A stretch of 64,000 nt of DNA from Mesorhizobium sp. C432A (GCF_030323145.1 NZ_CP100470.1:3761001-3825000), one strand, 5' to 3'; shown: positions 24,918 through 35,070, counted from the first letter of the stretch. Made by a program: numbers and translations. The notes: generated by a model not told the origin, from the letters alone.

Positions 24918-27900
24918 GTGGATCAGGAAGAACCGCAGCACGAGAAAATCCGGTTCAGGCGTGACGAGATCACCGACCTGGGGGCTTTCCCGTCCGCTTG
25001 CCGCGTGCCGCCGCTCGGCAAGGCACGGATCGGCCGCGGCTTTCGCATCCTTGCCCGGCTGTTTGCCGGCATTGGAGCCCTTGTGCTGCTGGCGGCGGCC
25101 GCCGTCTACGTCATCGGCGCCACCGGCATCGGCAGCGAACGGCTGCGGTTGGAAGCCGAAACGGCGATCGAGAAACTGGCCGGTTTCGACGTCAAAGTCG
25201 CCGTCGGTCCTGCCAGCCTGACACTTGACGGATCGAGCTTCATTGCGCTGCAGGTCAAGGATGTCAGCGTCGAGACGGCCGACGGCAAGCCGATGGCCGA
25301 TGCCGGGCGCGTCCGCTTCGGCATCCGGCTGGTCCCGCTGCTTTCGGGCGAGGTTCGGCTGACCAGCGCCAGGATTTCCGACGCCCATATCGTCACCGCG
25401 GCAATGCCGTCGGGTGGTGACTGGATAGCGCGCCTGCGCAATCAAGACGGTCTCATCGATCCGGAAAAACTGGCCGCCGTCGTCTTCAGTGACGTCAATC
25501 GTGCACTCGATGCCGTGCGCGAGGATTCGATGCGCCGCATCGATCTCAAAAATGTCGCGTTCGAGCTGCCCGAGGCCGGATCGGTCAAGCTGGTCACGAT
25601 CGCCAACGCCACGGTGCTGCAGTCAGGCCCCGGCAGCATGGAGTTCTCGTCCGAGGCGGATGTCGATGGCCGCGCGCTCACCGTCACGGCCACCGCCACC
25701 CGCGATACGAGCTCGATGCGCGTTACCGCCTTGAACGCCGCCATCGACATGGCGGATGTCGCGGAGACAACGCCGGCGGCCGGCGGGCGAACCGGCGCGA
25801 TGGCTTTGAAGCTCACGGGATCCGAAGGCTCGGGCGAGACCGATTCGCGGCTGACGGGCTCGCTGTCGCTAACCGGCTCGGTGCTCGACCTCGGCACACG
25901 CGGGCTGTTGCCGGCCGATGTCGATGTCGACGCCGCCCTTGTCTCCGGCTCCAACAAGATCGATGTCGGCAGGCTGGTTCTAAAGACCGGGCGCTCGGCG
26001 TTCAATTTCGCCGGCTCGATCGGGCCAAAGCCGTCGACCGGCGCGGCCGGCGAGGAGCCTTCCTATCGTTACGACCTGACCAGCGACGGCTCGACGCTGG
26101 CGCCTTCGGAATCGCCCGAGCCGGCGCTGAATTTCTTCGCCCGCATCGCCGGCGTCTATCAGATCAAGAGCCGCAAGCTTGTCGCCGACCAGATCGGCAT
26201 CAGGTCGGGATCGGGGAGCGAAGTGCTGGGAACCGCTGCGGTTTCCTTCATCGACAACGGACCGCCGGGTATCTCGGTGTCGCTCAACGTCCACGACATG
26301 GCGGTCTCGCACGTCAAGCAATTGTGGCCCTGGTTCTCGGCCAAGAACGCGCGGCTGTGGGTGCTGCAGAACCTGTTTGGCGGCCGCGTCGTCGATGCCA
26401 GCCTGCAGTTCCAGGTCGTGCCGGGGCGTCTCGGCAACGGCGTGCCGCTTTCGGCCGACGAGGTGTTCGGCCGCTTCCAGGTCGAGGGCTCGCGCTTCGA
26501 CACCGCCGGCCGCATCCCGCCGATACGCGATGCCGTCGGCGTCGTTTCCTTCCACGGCAACGATGTCGACGTCGCGCTGTCCTCCGGCAGCGTCTATATG
26601 CCGAGCGGCCGCACCGTGGCGGCAAGCAATGGCACACTGTCGGTAAAGGCGGCAAACCACCCGCCGGTGATTGGCGCGCTCGACATCGACGTCGCCGGCG
26701 AGGCGCCGGCCATCGCCGAACTTGCCTCCTACGAACCGATCAACGCCATGCGCCATGTCGGCATCTTGCCGGACGACCTGTCGGGCACGGTGACCGGCCA
26801 CGTCAAGGCCGACATTCCGTTGCAATCCGGCGTCGACACGTCGAAGCTCGATTGGCTGGTATCGCTCGACTACAAGGACCTGTCGCTCGCCAAGCCGTTC
26901 GAAGGCCAGATGGTGACCGATGCCGACGGCTCGATCGAAGTCGGGCCCGACAAGGCGGTGATCTCTGCCAAGGCGCGGCTGAACGGCATTCCAGCCGAGC
27001 TCGATCTGGTCGAGCCGCTCAGGGATGACGGGCCGCCGCGCAGCCGCAAGGTGGCGCTTGTGCTCGACGAAAAGACGCGCGCCATGGCCATGCCTGGCCT
27101 GTCGCCGCTGATTTCCGGCACCATCAAGGTGGCAATCGACAAGAGCGGCGAAGGCGGCAGCCAGAACGTCGACGTCGACCTGACGAGCGCCAGGCTGGAC
27201 ATTCCCTGGGCAGGCTGGAGCAAGGGGCCGGGCATTGCCGCCAATGCCACTTTTACCATGACCAAGTCCGGCGATACCACGACGCTGTCCGACTTCGACC
27301 TCGACGGAAAGAGCTTTTCGGTCGAAGGCAATGTCGTCCTGGTCAAGGGCGCGCTGTCGTCGGCCCGCTTCAGCAAAGTCGCCTTGAACCGGGGCGACGA
27401 TGTCGCCGTGACGGTGAAGCGGTCGGGCAAGGGCTTCGCAGTCGATGTCAGCGGCAACGCGCTCGATGCCCGCTCGCTGATCAAGCAGTTCACCTCCGAT
27501 GTCGATACCGCCACCAAAACCACCGGCACGGACGCGGTTTCGGTTAGCGCCGACGTCAATTCGCTAAGCGGGTTCCATGACGAGGTCCTGTCCAATTTGA
27601 AGCTCGACTACAGTGCCGCCGGCTCCAGGGTGAACAGGCTCAAGGTCAGCGCCGCGGCAAGTTCCGGCGCCGCCATCACCATCAGCAATACGGCAGGCAA
27701 TGGTGCTCGCGCGCTCACCATGAAGTCGGCCGACGCAGGCGCCATATTGCGCTTCCTCAACATCTACGAGCATATGGAAGGCGGATCGATCACGCTGGCG
27801 CTCAGCGGCGCAGCCGACGGCCCGATGCGTGGACAGGTCGATTCGAGCAACTTCTTCATCGTCAATGAACCGAAGCTCGCCTCGATCGTCTCGACCACGC

Positions 27901-28304
27901 CAACCGGCGACAGCCGCAGCCTGAACGAAGCGGTCAAGGGCAAGATCGACACTTCGCGGGTAAAGTTCGAGCGCGGCTTTACCGAGATCGACAAGGGGTC
28001 GGGCTATTTGAAATTGGCGAATGGCGTGCTGCGCGGCCCGCGCATCGGCACCACCTTCCAAGGCACGCTCTACGACCAGAACAACAATATGGACATGACC
28101 GGAACCTTCATGCCGGCCTATGGCCTCAACCGCATCTTCGGCGAGTTGCCGCTGGTCGGCGCGCTGCTCGGCAATGGCCGCGACCGCGGGCTGATCGGCG
28201 TCACCTACCGGCTTAAGGGCAACGCCAACAAGCCGGTGCTGGACATCAACCCGCTATCGGTAATCGCGCCGGGCATTTTCCGCTCGATCTTCGAATATCG
28301 CTGA
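24918..28304 (+). CDS. AsmA-like (YhdP/TamB-type) large envelope protein
   Basis: An 1128-residue protein with an N-terminal transmembrane anchor (RILARLFAGIGALVLLAAAA) and a long periplasmic part rich in beta strands, ending in an AsmA-like C-terminal domain (GSITLALSGAADGPMRGQVD, then FERGFTEIDKGSGYLKLANG, then GTFMPAYGLNRIFGELPLVG). Such bridge-like proteins are linked to phospholipid transport to the outer membrane. GTG at 24918 is the likely start; the frame is open from 24810, but that stretch overlaps the palindromic repeat. It ends 17 bases before convergent tyrS. Confidence 0.87.
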   Translation: MDQEEPQHEKIRFRRDEITDLGAFPSACRVPPLGKARIGRGFRILARLFAGIGALVLLAAAAVYVIGATGIGSERLRLEAETAIEKLAGFDVKVAVGPASLTLDGSSFIALQVKDVSVETADGKPMADAGRVRFGIRLVPLLSGEVRLTSARISDAHIVTAAMPSGGDWIARLRNQDGLIDPEKLAAVVFSDVNRALDAVREDSMRRIDLKNVAFELPEAGSVKLVTIANATVLQSGPGSMEFSSEADVDGRALTVTATATRDTSSMRVTALNAAIDMADVAETTPAAGGRTGAMALKLTGSEGSGETDSRLTGSLSLTGSVLDLGTRGLLPADVDVDAALVSGSNKIDVGRLVLKTGRSAFNFAGSIGPKPSTGAAGEEPSYRYDLTSDGSTLAPSESPEPALNFFARIAGVYQIKSRKLVADQIGIRSGSGSEVLGTAAVSFIDNGPPGISVSLNVHDMAVSHVKQLWPWFSAKNARLWVLQNLFGGRVVDASLQFQVVPGRLGNGVPLSADEVFGRFQVEGSRFDTAGRIPPIRDAVGVVSFHGNDVDVALSSGSVYMPSGRTVAASNGTLSVKAANHPPVIGALDIDVAGEAPAIAELASYEPINAMRHVGILPDDLSGTVTGHVKADIPLQSGVDTSKLDWLVSLDYKDLSLAKPFEGQMVTDADGSIEVGPDKAVISAKARLNGIPAELDLVEPLRDDGPPRSRKVALVLDEKTRAMAMPGLSPLISGTIKVAIDKSGEGGSQNVDVDLTSARLDIPWAGWSKGPGIAANATFTMTKSGDTTTLSDFDLDGKSFSVEGNVVLVKGALSSARFSKVALNRGDDVAVTVKRSGKGFAVDVSGNALDARSLIKQFTSDVDTATKTTGTDAVSVSADVNSLSGFHDEVLSNLKLDYSAAGSRVNRLKVSAAASSGAAITISNTAGNGARALTMKSADAGAILRFLNIYEHMEGGSITLALSGAADGPMRGQVDSSNFFIVNEPKLASIVSTTPTGDSRSLNEAVKGKIDTSRVKFERGFTEIDKGSGYLKLANGVLRGPRIGTTFQGTLYDQNNNMDMTGTFMPAYGLNRIFGELPLVGALLGNGRDRGLIGVTYRLKGNANKPVLDINPLSVIAPGIFRSIFEYR

Positions 28305-28321
28305 GGATCCCAGAAGACGGG

Positions 28322-29575
28322 TCAGACCGGCCGCACCAGAACGTGTTTTTTCTTGCCCACTGAAAGCTTTGCGACGTTTTCCGGACTCAAATCCTGAGGC
28401 GTCACCATCCGCCGGTCGTCCGCCACCGGCTGGTCGTTGAGGCGCACGGCGCCGCCCTGGATATGCCGGCGCGCCTCGCCGTTCGACCCGGCAAGGCCCG
28501 CGGTGACCAGCAGCGACAGGATGCCGATGCCAGCTTCCAGCGCTGCGCCATCCACCTCGACGCTCGGCAGGGTTTCGGCCGTCACGCCTTCCTCGAACGT
28601 CTTGCGCGCGGTTTCCTCGGCCGCGAGCGCCGCCTCGCGGCCGTGCACGATGGCCGTGGTTTCTGTGGCCAGCACCTTCTTGGCCTCGTTGATCTCCGAG
28701 CCGCCAAGGGCGGCCAACCGCGCGATCTCCGAAAGCGGCAGCCGGGTGAAGATCTTCAGGAAGCGCTCGACGTCGGCATCCTCGGTGTTGCGCCAGTATT
28801 GCCAGAAATCATAGGGCGAGAAGAGGTCGCCGTTCAGCCACACCGCGCCCTTGGCCGATTTGCCCATCTTGGCGCCCGACGATGTCGTCAGCAGCGGCGT
28901 GGTCAGCGCATAAAGCTGCGGCGTGCCCATGCGGTGGCCGAGATCGACGCCGTTGATGATGTTGCCCCACTGGTCCGAACCGCCCATCTGCAGCCGGCAG
29001 TCGTGGCGGCGGCTGAGCTCGACGAAATCATAGCCTTGCAGGATCATGTAGTTGAATTCGAGGAAGGACAGCGACTGTTCGCGCTCGAGCCGCAGCCTGA
29101 CGCTGTCGAAGGTCAGCATCCGGTTGACCGAAAAGTGGCGGCCGACATCGCGCAGGAACTCGACATAGTTGAGCTTCATCAGCCAGTCGGCATTGTTGAC
29201 CATGATGGCGTCATTGCCAGTGTCGCCGAAGCGCAGGATGCGGCCAAAAATTCGCTTGATGCCCTCGATGTTGGTGGCGATCGCCTCGGGCGTCAAAAGG
29301 CTGCGCTGGTCGTCACGGAAGGACGGGTCGCCGATCATCGAGGTGCCGCCGCCCATCAGTGCGATCGGCCGGTGGCCGGTCTCCTGCATCCAGTAGAGCA
29401 TGGTCGCCGATATCAGATTGCCGATGTGCAGGCTGGTCGCCGTGGCGTCGTAGCCGACATAGGCGGTCACGGTTTCCTTCGCGAAAAGTTGATCCAGCCC
29501 GGTCTCATCCGAAATCTGGTGGATGAAGCCGCGCTCGCTCATGACGCGCAGGAAATCGGACTTGAAGGCGGGCAT
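28322..29575 (-). CDS. tyrS: Tyrosyl-tRNA synthetase
   Basis: TyrRS charges tRNA-Tyr. The 417-residue product has class I motifs HIGN (residues 50-53) and KMGKS (236-240, the KMSKS variant), the tyrosine-binding GYDAT region, and a C-terminal S4 domain ([13 protein letters not shown]). It is complete and convergent with the AsmA-like gene. No strong leader structure is seen upstream. Confidence 0.97.
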   Translation of the reverse strand: MPAFKSDFLRVMSERGFIHQISDETGLDQLFAKETVTAYVGYDATATSLHIGNLISATMLYWMQETGHRPIALMGGGTSMIGDPSFRDDQRSLLTPEAIATNIEGIKRIFGRILRFGDTGNDAIMVNNADWLMKLNYVEFLRDVGRHFSVNRMLTFDSVRLRLEREQSLSFLEFNYMILQGYDFVELSRRHDCRLQMGGSDQWGNIINGVDLGHRMGTPQLYALTTPLLTTSSGAKMGKSAKGAVWLNGDLFSPYDFWQYWRNTEDADVERFLKIFTRLPLSEIARLAALGGSEINEAKKVLATETTAIVHGREAALAAEETARKTFEEGVTAETLPSVEVDGAALEAGIGILSLLVTAGLAGSNGEARRHIQGGAVRLNDQPVADDRRMVTPQDLSPENVAKLSVGKKKHVLVRPV

Positions 29576-29829
29576 TGTTTCTTCCTGAAAGCGCCGGGTC
29601 CGAACGGCCCGGCATGGCCTGAACGCGGGCGTTTAGCATCCAAGCGCGTCAAGCAAAAGTGGTTTCCGATTTTGCGCCGGCATGGACAGGCTATTCTGCA
29701 CTGCCGCGCATGCTTGCTTCATCCTGTCGGCTGGCGTAATGAGGCGCCGCGCCAACGGGTTCGATCCGCTGGAACGGCACCGCACGGCATCCACCGAATG
29801 CCATATCTTGTGACAGAGCCCGACGCGAT

Positions 29830-30564
29830 ATGCCGGACGCATTGATATCCATCGTCATTCCCTGCCGCAACGAGGCGGCGAACCTGCCGCTGCTGATCGA
29901 CGAGATCGAGGCGGCGATGACCGGGCGCGACTTCGAAATCATCGTCGTCAATGACGGTTCGACTGACGACACCGCTTCGGTGCTTGCCGCTGAAGCCGCC
30001 ACACGGCCGTTTCCGCTTCGGCAGCTTCGGCACGAAAAATCCGCCGGCCAGTCGCTTTCGGTGCGCTCGGGCGCCTGGGCGGCGCGCGGCTCGATAATCG
30101 CCACCATCGACGGCGACGGCCAGAACGACCCGCAATATATCCCCGTGCTGGTCGATGCGCTGCGTCGGGCAGGGCCCGATTTCGGCGCCGCGCAGGGGCA
30201 GCGGTTGAAGCGCCGCGACAGCAAGATCAAGCAATTGGCATCGCGTTTCGCCAACTGGCTGCGCGGCGCGATCCTGCATGACGACACCCGCGACACTGGC
30301 TGCGGCTTAAAGGCGATCCACACCGATATCTTGCGCAAACTGCCGTTTTTCGACGGTACGCATCGTTTCGTTCCGGCGCTTGTCATCCAGGAAGGCTACC
30401 GCGTCGTCCATTGCGACGTCGTCGACCGCTCCCGCCGCCACGGCAAGTCGAATTACGGCATCTTCGATCGCGGCCTGCAGGGCGCGCTCGATCTCGCCGG
30501 CGTCTGGTGGCTTCGGCGCCGGCGCCGCAGAATGCCAAAGGTAGAGGAAATCACGCATGGCTAA
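29830..30564 (+). CDS. GT2 glycosyltransferase (dolichol-phosphate-mannose-synthase type)
   Basis: A 244-residue family 2 glycosyltransferase, expected to attach a sugar from a nucleotide donor to undecaprenyl phosphate at the cytoplasmic face. The SIVIPCRNEAANLP opening, the NDGSTDDT motif (41-48) and the metal-binding Asp94-Gly-Asp96 are present. It lacks the long C-terminal membrane part of ArnC. The next two genes (LAB-N protein, overlapping by 8 bases, and a GT39 transferase) suggest a lipid A or envelope-glycan modification pathway in which this enzyme makes the lipid-linked sugar. Confidence 0.9.
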   Translation: MPDALISIVIPCRNEAANLPLLIDEIEAAMTGRDFEIIVVNDGSTDDTASVLAAEAATRPFPLRQLRHEKSAGQSLSVRSGAWAARGSIIATIDGDGQNDPQYIPVLVDALRRAGPDFGAAQGQRLKRRDSKIKQLASRFANWLRGAILHDDTRDTGCGLKAIHTDILRKLPFFDGTHRFVPALVIQEGYRVVHCDVVDRSRRHGKSNYGIFDRGLQGALDLAGVWWLRRRRRRMPKVEEITHG

Positions 30565-30889
30565 CGTGTTTCAGGAATTGGCGACCTGGCTGCACCAGGT
30601 TTTCGTCAAGCAGTTCGACGCCTGGGTTCTGCTCGGCTTCGTTGCCCAGTTCTTCTTCACCATGCGCTTCCTGGTGCAGTGGATCGCTTCGGAAAAGGCC
30701 AAGCGCAGCGTCGTGCCGATCGCTTTCTGGTTCTTCTCGCTGTTCGGCGGCGGGCTGCTGCTGGTCTACGCCATCCAGCGTGAGGATCCGGTGTTCATCG
30801 CCGGCCAGGCCATGGGCATGGTGATCTATGTCAGAAATTTATGGCTCATCGCCAATGAGCGCAAGGCGGCGATGACCAAGGTCGACTGA
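30557..30889 (+). CDS. Lipid-A-disaccharide-synthase N-terminal-domain-like membrane protein
   Basis: A 110-residue inner-membrane protein with three hydrophobic segments and the LAB_N signature (FVAQFFFTMRFLVQWIASEKAKRS, written here only as a region at residues 28-51, and FFSLFGGGLLLVYAI). Such small proteins occur between GT2 and GT39 genes in Gram-negative bacteria and may move or handle the lipid-linked sugar. It overlaps the GT2 gene by 8 bases and is followed 39 bases later by the GT39 gene. Biochemical role not established by sequence. Confidence 0.9.
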   Translation: MANVFQELATWLHQVFVKQFDAWVLLGFVAQFFFTMRFLVQWIASEKAKRSVVPIAFWFFSLFGGGLLLVYAIQREDPVFIAGQAMGMVIYVRNLWLIANERKAAMTKVD

Positions 30890-30928
30890 GCCACCAGTCC
30901 CGCCAAATCCAGTCTGTCCGGTGTCGAA

Positions 30929-32572
30929 ATGAGCAGGAACTACATCTTTCTCTTCCTGTTCAGCCTGATGATGACGGCGTCGGGACTGGCCTCTTTGCCG
31001 CCGCTCGACCGCGACGAGCCGCGCTTCGTCCAGGCGACCAAGCAGATGAGGGAGACCGGCGACTATGTCGACATCCGCTTCCAGGACGCGTCGCGCTACC
31101 AAAAGCCGATCGGCATCTACTGGCTGCAATCGGCGGCGGTGACGCTGAGCGGCGAGGGGGCACAGGCGCCGATCTGGATCTACCGGCTGATCTCGGCGCT
31201 GGGCATCGCCATCGCCGTCGTCGCAATCGACTGGACCGGGGCCAATCTGTTCGGCGCCAATGCCGGTCTTGCCGCCGGCCTGGTCATGGCGGCGATTTTC
31301 GCCACCGCCTTCGAAGGCCGCGACGCCAAGACCGACGCGATGCTGCTTGCCTGCTGCGTTCTGGCGCAAGGCGCGCTGGCGCAGATTTATCTGGCATCGC
31401 GCCGCGACGAGCCGGTCGCCGGCCATCTGCCGTGGATTTTCTGGGCGGCGCAGGGGGCGGCGATCCTCATCAAGGGGCCGATTGCACCGCTGCTGTCGGC
31501 GCTGACGGTGCTCACGCTGGTTGCCTTCGAGCGCGATTGGTGCTGGCTGACAAAGCTGAAAGCGGCGCGAGGGCTGGCTCTGGTTCTGCTCATCGTGCTG
31601 CCTTGGCTCGCCCTCATCACCTGGAAGAGCAACGGCGCCTTCCTGCAGCAGGCCGTCGGCAAGGATATGCTCGGCAAGGTCGCGCAAGGCGAGGAGTCGC
31701 ACGGCGTTCCGCCGGGCTTCTACGTGCTGACCTATTGCCTGTTCATGTGGCCGTTCGGCCTTGTGGCGCTCGGCGCTGGACTGCAGGCGCTCAACCGATT
31801 GCGCGACGATCCGCGCCTGCGTTTCTGCCTCGCCTGGTACGTTCCGTTCTGGCTCGTCTTCGAATTGATCCCGACGAAACTGCCGCATTATGTGCTGCCG
31901 GCCTATCCCGGCATGGCCCTGCTCATCGGCTGGCTTTTGACGCTGACGCCGCAAGAGGCAAATGCGCCGCTCAGGCGCTGGCAGACATGGCTGTGGTGGG
32001 CGACCGCATTCGGCACCGTTCTGGTGACAGTCGGTCTCGCCGTGCTTTGCGTCGGTGCGCCGATCTATCTCATGAAGACATTTTTATGGTGGAGCGTTCC
32101 GGCCGCCGCGGCAGCATTGGGCGCCGGCTACCTCGCTGTTTCGCGCCAGACGCTGGTGCCGCTGGTCCGCATCGGCGGGGCTGCGGTTTGCGCCGGTATA
32201 ACCTACGCCCTGCTGTTCGGTGTCATCGTGCCGTCACTGAAACCGATTTGGATGAGCCGGGAAATCGAGGCGGCGGTTCGCGCCGATCGTCCCTGTGAGA
32301 TGAGCGTGCTCGCCTCCGCGCAATATCACGAACCGAGCCTGGTATTTCTGGTGGGTACAAAGACGGTACTGACCGATGTCGATGGGGTTGCGCAACATCT
32401 GCTTGGCGATCCGGCCTGCGCTTTGGGCCTGGCGCCGGTCGGCGATGAAAAACGGCTGGATGACCTGCTGGCAGGGCAAGGCAAGAAGGCCAGCCGCGTC
32501 GCCGAGATCGACGGCATCAACTATTCGTCAGGTGATAAATTGTCGCTCGGCCTGTACCGTGTGGCGAACTGA
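30929..32572 (+). CDS. GT39-type (ArnT-like) glycosyltransferase
   Basis: A 547-residue polytopic protein with about a dozen transmembrane segments. The first periplasmic loop has the acidic Asp29-Glu30 pair (PPLDRDEPRF), followed by VQATKQMRETGDYV and YQKPIGIYWLQ, characteristic of ArnT/PMT enzymes. It should transfer a sugar from undecaprenyl phosphate to lipid A or another envelope acceptor in the periplasm. In rhizobia homologues add galacturonic acid to LPS core or lipid A; whether this is such an enzyme is inference from the GT2-LAB-N-GT39 arrangement. Confidence 0.9.
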   Translation: MSRNYIFLFLFSLMMTASGLASLPPLDRDEPRFVQATKQMRETGDYVDIRFQDASRYQKPIGIYWLQSAAVTLSGEGAQAPIWIYRLISALGIAIAVVAIDWTGANLFGANAGLAAGLVMAAIFATAFEGRDAKTDAMLLACCVLAQGALAQIYLASRRDEPVAGHLPWIFWAAQGAAILIKGPIAPLLSALTVLTLVAFERDWCWLTKLKAARGLALVLLIVLPWLALITWKSNGAFLQQAVGKDMLGKVAQGEESHGVPPGFYVLTYCLFMWPFGLVALGAGLQALNRLRDDPRLRFCLAWYVPFWLVFELIPTKLPHYVLPAYPGMALLIGWLLTLTPQEANAPLRRWQTWLWWATAFGTVLVTVGLAVLCVGAPIYLMKTFLWWSVPAAAAALGAGYLAVSRQTLVPLVRIGGAAVCAGITYALLFGVIVPSLKPIWMSREIEAAVRADRPCEMSVLASAQYHEPSLVFLVGTKTVLTDVDGVAQHLLGDPACALGLAPVGDEKRLDDLLAGQGKKASRVAEIDGINYSSGDKLSLGLYRVAN

Positions 32573-32602
32573 TATCTCTTCGATGATCGCTTCGAGCTCC
32601 GC

Positions 32603-33499
32603 ATGTTGACGAAGTCGCCATCACCGGCGCGTGCCGCTATGCCTGCCATGCTCCGGCAGTCTGTCGATAATTTCCGCGATACTTTCGGGATTGTACGGCA
32701 TCGCCTGGCGACGCGCCCGGCGCGCTACCCGAAAATCCTGTGGTCGGTCTGGGTCGTGGCCTGGCTTTTGCTGACGATCGCGGTGTCGCTCCGTTTCGAC
32801 CATCTTGCGGGCACCATGGCGAGGCAGTGGGCTTTAGGCTCGACCAATGTCTTCCGCATCGCCGAGTTTTTTACCTTCTTCGGCCTAGGCGGCTGGTATC
32901 TTGTCCCGTCGGTACTGGTGCTGATTGCTGCGAATCTGACGGATTGGCGCAGCCTTTCCCGGCGCGCGCGGATGACCTTCTACAACTGGACCTGCTTTGC
33001 TTTCATGGTGCTGGGTTCGATCGTACTCTCGGCCATGGTCGTCAACGTGCTGAAATATGGCGTGGGCAGAGCCAGGCCAATGAATTTCGACAAGCTCGGC
33101 GATCTGTCGCTGCATCCTTTTTCCATGGAGGCGCGCTTTGCCAGCTTCCCATCCGGCCATGCCACGACCATGGGTGTCATTTTCGGCATTGCGCTGCTGT
33201 TGTTGCCCCAGCGCAGATGGGTGCTGCTGGCTGCAACCTTGTCGGTCGCATCGACCCGAATCTTTATCGGCGCGCACTATCCGAGCGACACTGTCGCCGG
33301 ATTCGGCCTTGGCTGTGCTGTTGCCATCGTCTGCGCGATGGTGCTTGGCCGGCTGGGATGTATCTTCCGCTACACGGCGTCGGGGTTGCCGGTGGCAAAA
33401 ACTACGTTCCGCCTATTCCGTCGGGCTCGCAAACCAAACCAAAACGATGCGCCGAGACAGACGAATTTCCGCATTGGAGCAGCGCCGGCAGGCAACTGA
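32603..33499 (+). CDS. PAP2-family membrane phosphatase (LpxE/PgpB-like)
   Basis: A 298-residue inner-membrane phosphatase with the three-part PAP2 site: K151-x6-Arg158-Pro159 (KYGVGRARP), PSGH (183-186) and Arg219-x5-His225-x3-Asp229 (RIFIGAHYPSD). It starts 30 bases after the GT39 gene, so it may belong to the same unit and remove a phosphate from lipid A, undecaprenyl diphosphate or phosphatidylglycerol phosphate. An internal ATG 12 codons in is an alternative start. The C-terminal tail is basic and soluble. Confidence 0.88.
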   Translation: MLTKSPSPARAAMPAMLRQSVDNFRDTFGIVRHRLATRPARYPKILWSVWVVAWLLLTIAVSLRFDHLAGTMARQWALGSTNVFRIAEFFTFFGLGGWYLVPSVLVLIAANLTDWRSLSRRARMTFYNWTCFAFMVLGSIVLSAMVVNVLKYGVGRARPMNFDKLGDLSLHPFSMEARFASFPSGHATTMGVIFGIALLLLPQRRWVLLAATLSVASTRIFIGAHYPSDTVAGFGLGCAVAIVCAMVLGRLGCIFRYTASGLPVAKTTFRLFRRARKPNQNDAPRQTNFRIGAAPAGN

Positions 33500-33537
33500 A
33501 TTGCTGACGCCTTTGGAACCATCTAAGACCACCCCAG

Positions 33538-34185
33538 CTAGCTGTCGATGCCACCCCAGCTCCGCACCAGCCGAGCCATGTCGGGCGCGCCGGCGCCGTC
33601 CTTCTCCAGCCCTTCGGCGACACCGACGCGGTCGGCGACAGGCCGGTTCTGGCTGACTTTCCACTTGCCGCTGATTTCGGCGATCTCGATCTCAAGCCCG
33701 ACAATGCCCTTGATCTGCGACTGGATGAAGGTCGGCGGCGCATCGGTCACCGCCCAGGGTGCCTCGCGGGCGCCTTCCTGTGACAGCGTCAACTCGGTGA
33801 TCTGCTGTGCGATCCAGGCGGAATCCTCGATCACTCTGACGGTTCCTCGCACCTGGACAATGGCGTAGTTCCAGGTCGGCACGACCTTGCCGGTCTCGCG
33901 CTTGGTCTCGTACCAGGACGGCGTCACGTAGGCGTCGGCGCCCTGGAAGACGACCAGCACCGGCGATGTCGGATCGTCGGCCAGCTGACGCCATTGCGGG
34001 TTGGCCCTGGCCAGATGGGCGCGCAGCCGGCCATTCGGCCCAACCTCGGCATCAAGCAGGAAGGGAATGGCATTAGCGACCGGGCCATCGGCGCCGTTGG
34101 AGATCAGCAACCCCAGCGGATGCGTCCGGATCAGCCCGTGCAGGACGTCCGGCCGCGTTTCCTGGAAATGGGGAGGCTGGTACAT
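33538..34185 (-). CDS. FMN-binding negative transcriptional regulator family (PaiB-like)
   Basis: A 215-residue PaiB-type protein with a split-barrel flavin fold. Family words include MYQPPHF at the start, HPLGLLIS, AHLARANPQW, YVTPSWYETKRETGKVVPTWNY and the C-terminal GKWKVSQNRP. In Bacillus PaiB is linked to sporulation and protease gene repression; many relatives are probably flavin enzymes, so the word regulator should be read with caution. It is convergent with the PAP2 gene and monocistronic. Confidence 0.9.
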   Translation of the reverse strand: MYQPPHFQETRPDVLHGLIRTHPLGLLISNGADGPVANAIPFLLDAEVGPNGRLRAHLARANPQWRQLADDPTSPVLVVFQGADAYVTPSWYETKRETGKVVPTWNYAIVQVRGTVRVIEDSAWIAQQITELTLSQEGAREAPWAVTDAPPTFIQSQIKGIVGLEIEIAEISGKWKVSQNRPVADRVGVAEGLEKDGAGAPDMARLVRSWGGIDS

Positions 34186-34347
34186 GATCGGTCATGCTCT
34201 TCCGCTGGCTGAACCGGCATTGTGCACCGTTCAGCCGAGCCGCGCCACATGTCAGGCTGGCTTCACCGTTTGGATCAGCCGAAATGGCACAGTCGCGCCC
34301 ATGATGGGCACGACTGTGCACGGCATCGGACCGGGAGTTTTTGTTTT

Positions 34348-34396
34348 GACGCAATTCCGGACGGAAAACCCGTTTACACTTTTCCTGGAATGCTCT
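34348..34396. repeat. Palindromic intergenic repeat
   Basis: Arms GCAATTCCGG and CCTGGAATGC form an imperfect dyad; on the minus strand the core reads AAAAGTGTAAACGGGTTTT. It abuts the stop codon of the alpha/beta hydrolase gene and shares its core with the elements at 24778 and 55304. Confidence 0.75.
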
Positions 34397-35070
34397 TAGC
34401 GCAGCCGCTTCGGCCGCGGATCGGACAATTCGCCGGCCAGCCGCCGGTCGAGATAGTCGGCGCATTCCTCGAGCAGCAGATCGGCGTCGTTGGCGAAGAA
34501 GTGGTTGGCGCCTGGCAAGGTCTTCTGCGTGATGGTGATGCCCTTTTGCGTGTGCAGCTTGTCGACCAGGCCCTGCACATCCTTGGGCGGCGCCACTTTG
34601 TCGGCATCGCCATGGATGATCAGACCCGATGACGGGCAGGGCGCCAGGAACGAGAAATCATAGGTGTTTGGCTGCGGCGCGATCGAGATGAAGCCCTCGA
34701 TCTCGGGCCGGCGCATCAGAAGCTGCATGCCGATCCAGGAGCCGAAGGAATAACCGGCCACCCAGCAGCTCTTGGAATCCGGATGCAGCGACTGCACCCA
34801 GTCGAGCGCTGCGGCGGCATCCGACAATTCGCCGGTGCCGTGGTCGAATTCGCCCTGGCTGCGGCCGATGCCGCGGAAGTTGAAGCGAAGAGTGGTGAAA
34901 TCGCGCTTCTGGAACATGTAGAAGAGGTCATAGACGATCTTGTTGTTCATCGTGCCGCCGAATTGCGGGTGCGGATGCAACACGATGGCAATCGGCGCGC
35001 TCTTTTCCTTGGAAGGCTGGTAGCGGCCCTCCAGGCGGCCAGCCGGACCGGTGAAAATGACCTCAGGCAT
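34396..35070 (-). CDS. Alpha/beta hydrolase family protein
   Basis: A 224-residue cytoplasmic hydrolase. The oxyanion word LHPHPQFGG, the nucleophile elbow GYSFG (Ser108), the acid in GDADKVAPP and the histidine in GANHFF complete a Ser-Asp-His triad. This compact HPHP-type branch is common in proteobacteria with unknown substrate. ATG at 35070 is chosen for GGAG with 6-base spacing; the in-frame start at 35082 adds four residues. Its 5' side faces the Irr-box region of the suf operon. Confidence 0.88.
   Translation of the reverse strand: MPEVIFTGPAGRLEGRYQPSKEKSAPIAIVLHPHPQFGGTMNNKIVYDLFYMFQKRDFTTLRFNFRGIGRSQGEFDHGTGELSDAAAALDWVQSLHPDSKSCWVAGYSFGSWIGMQLLMRRPEIEGFISIAPQPNTYDFSFLAPCPSSGLIIHGDADKVAPPKDVQGLVDKLHTQKGITITQKTLPGANHFFANDADLLLEECADYLDRRLAGELSDPRPKRLR

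Noticed and set aside
28463..29845. 460-residue plus-strand frame opposite tyrS
   Set aside because: Shadow of tyrS; no family features.
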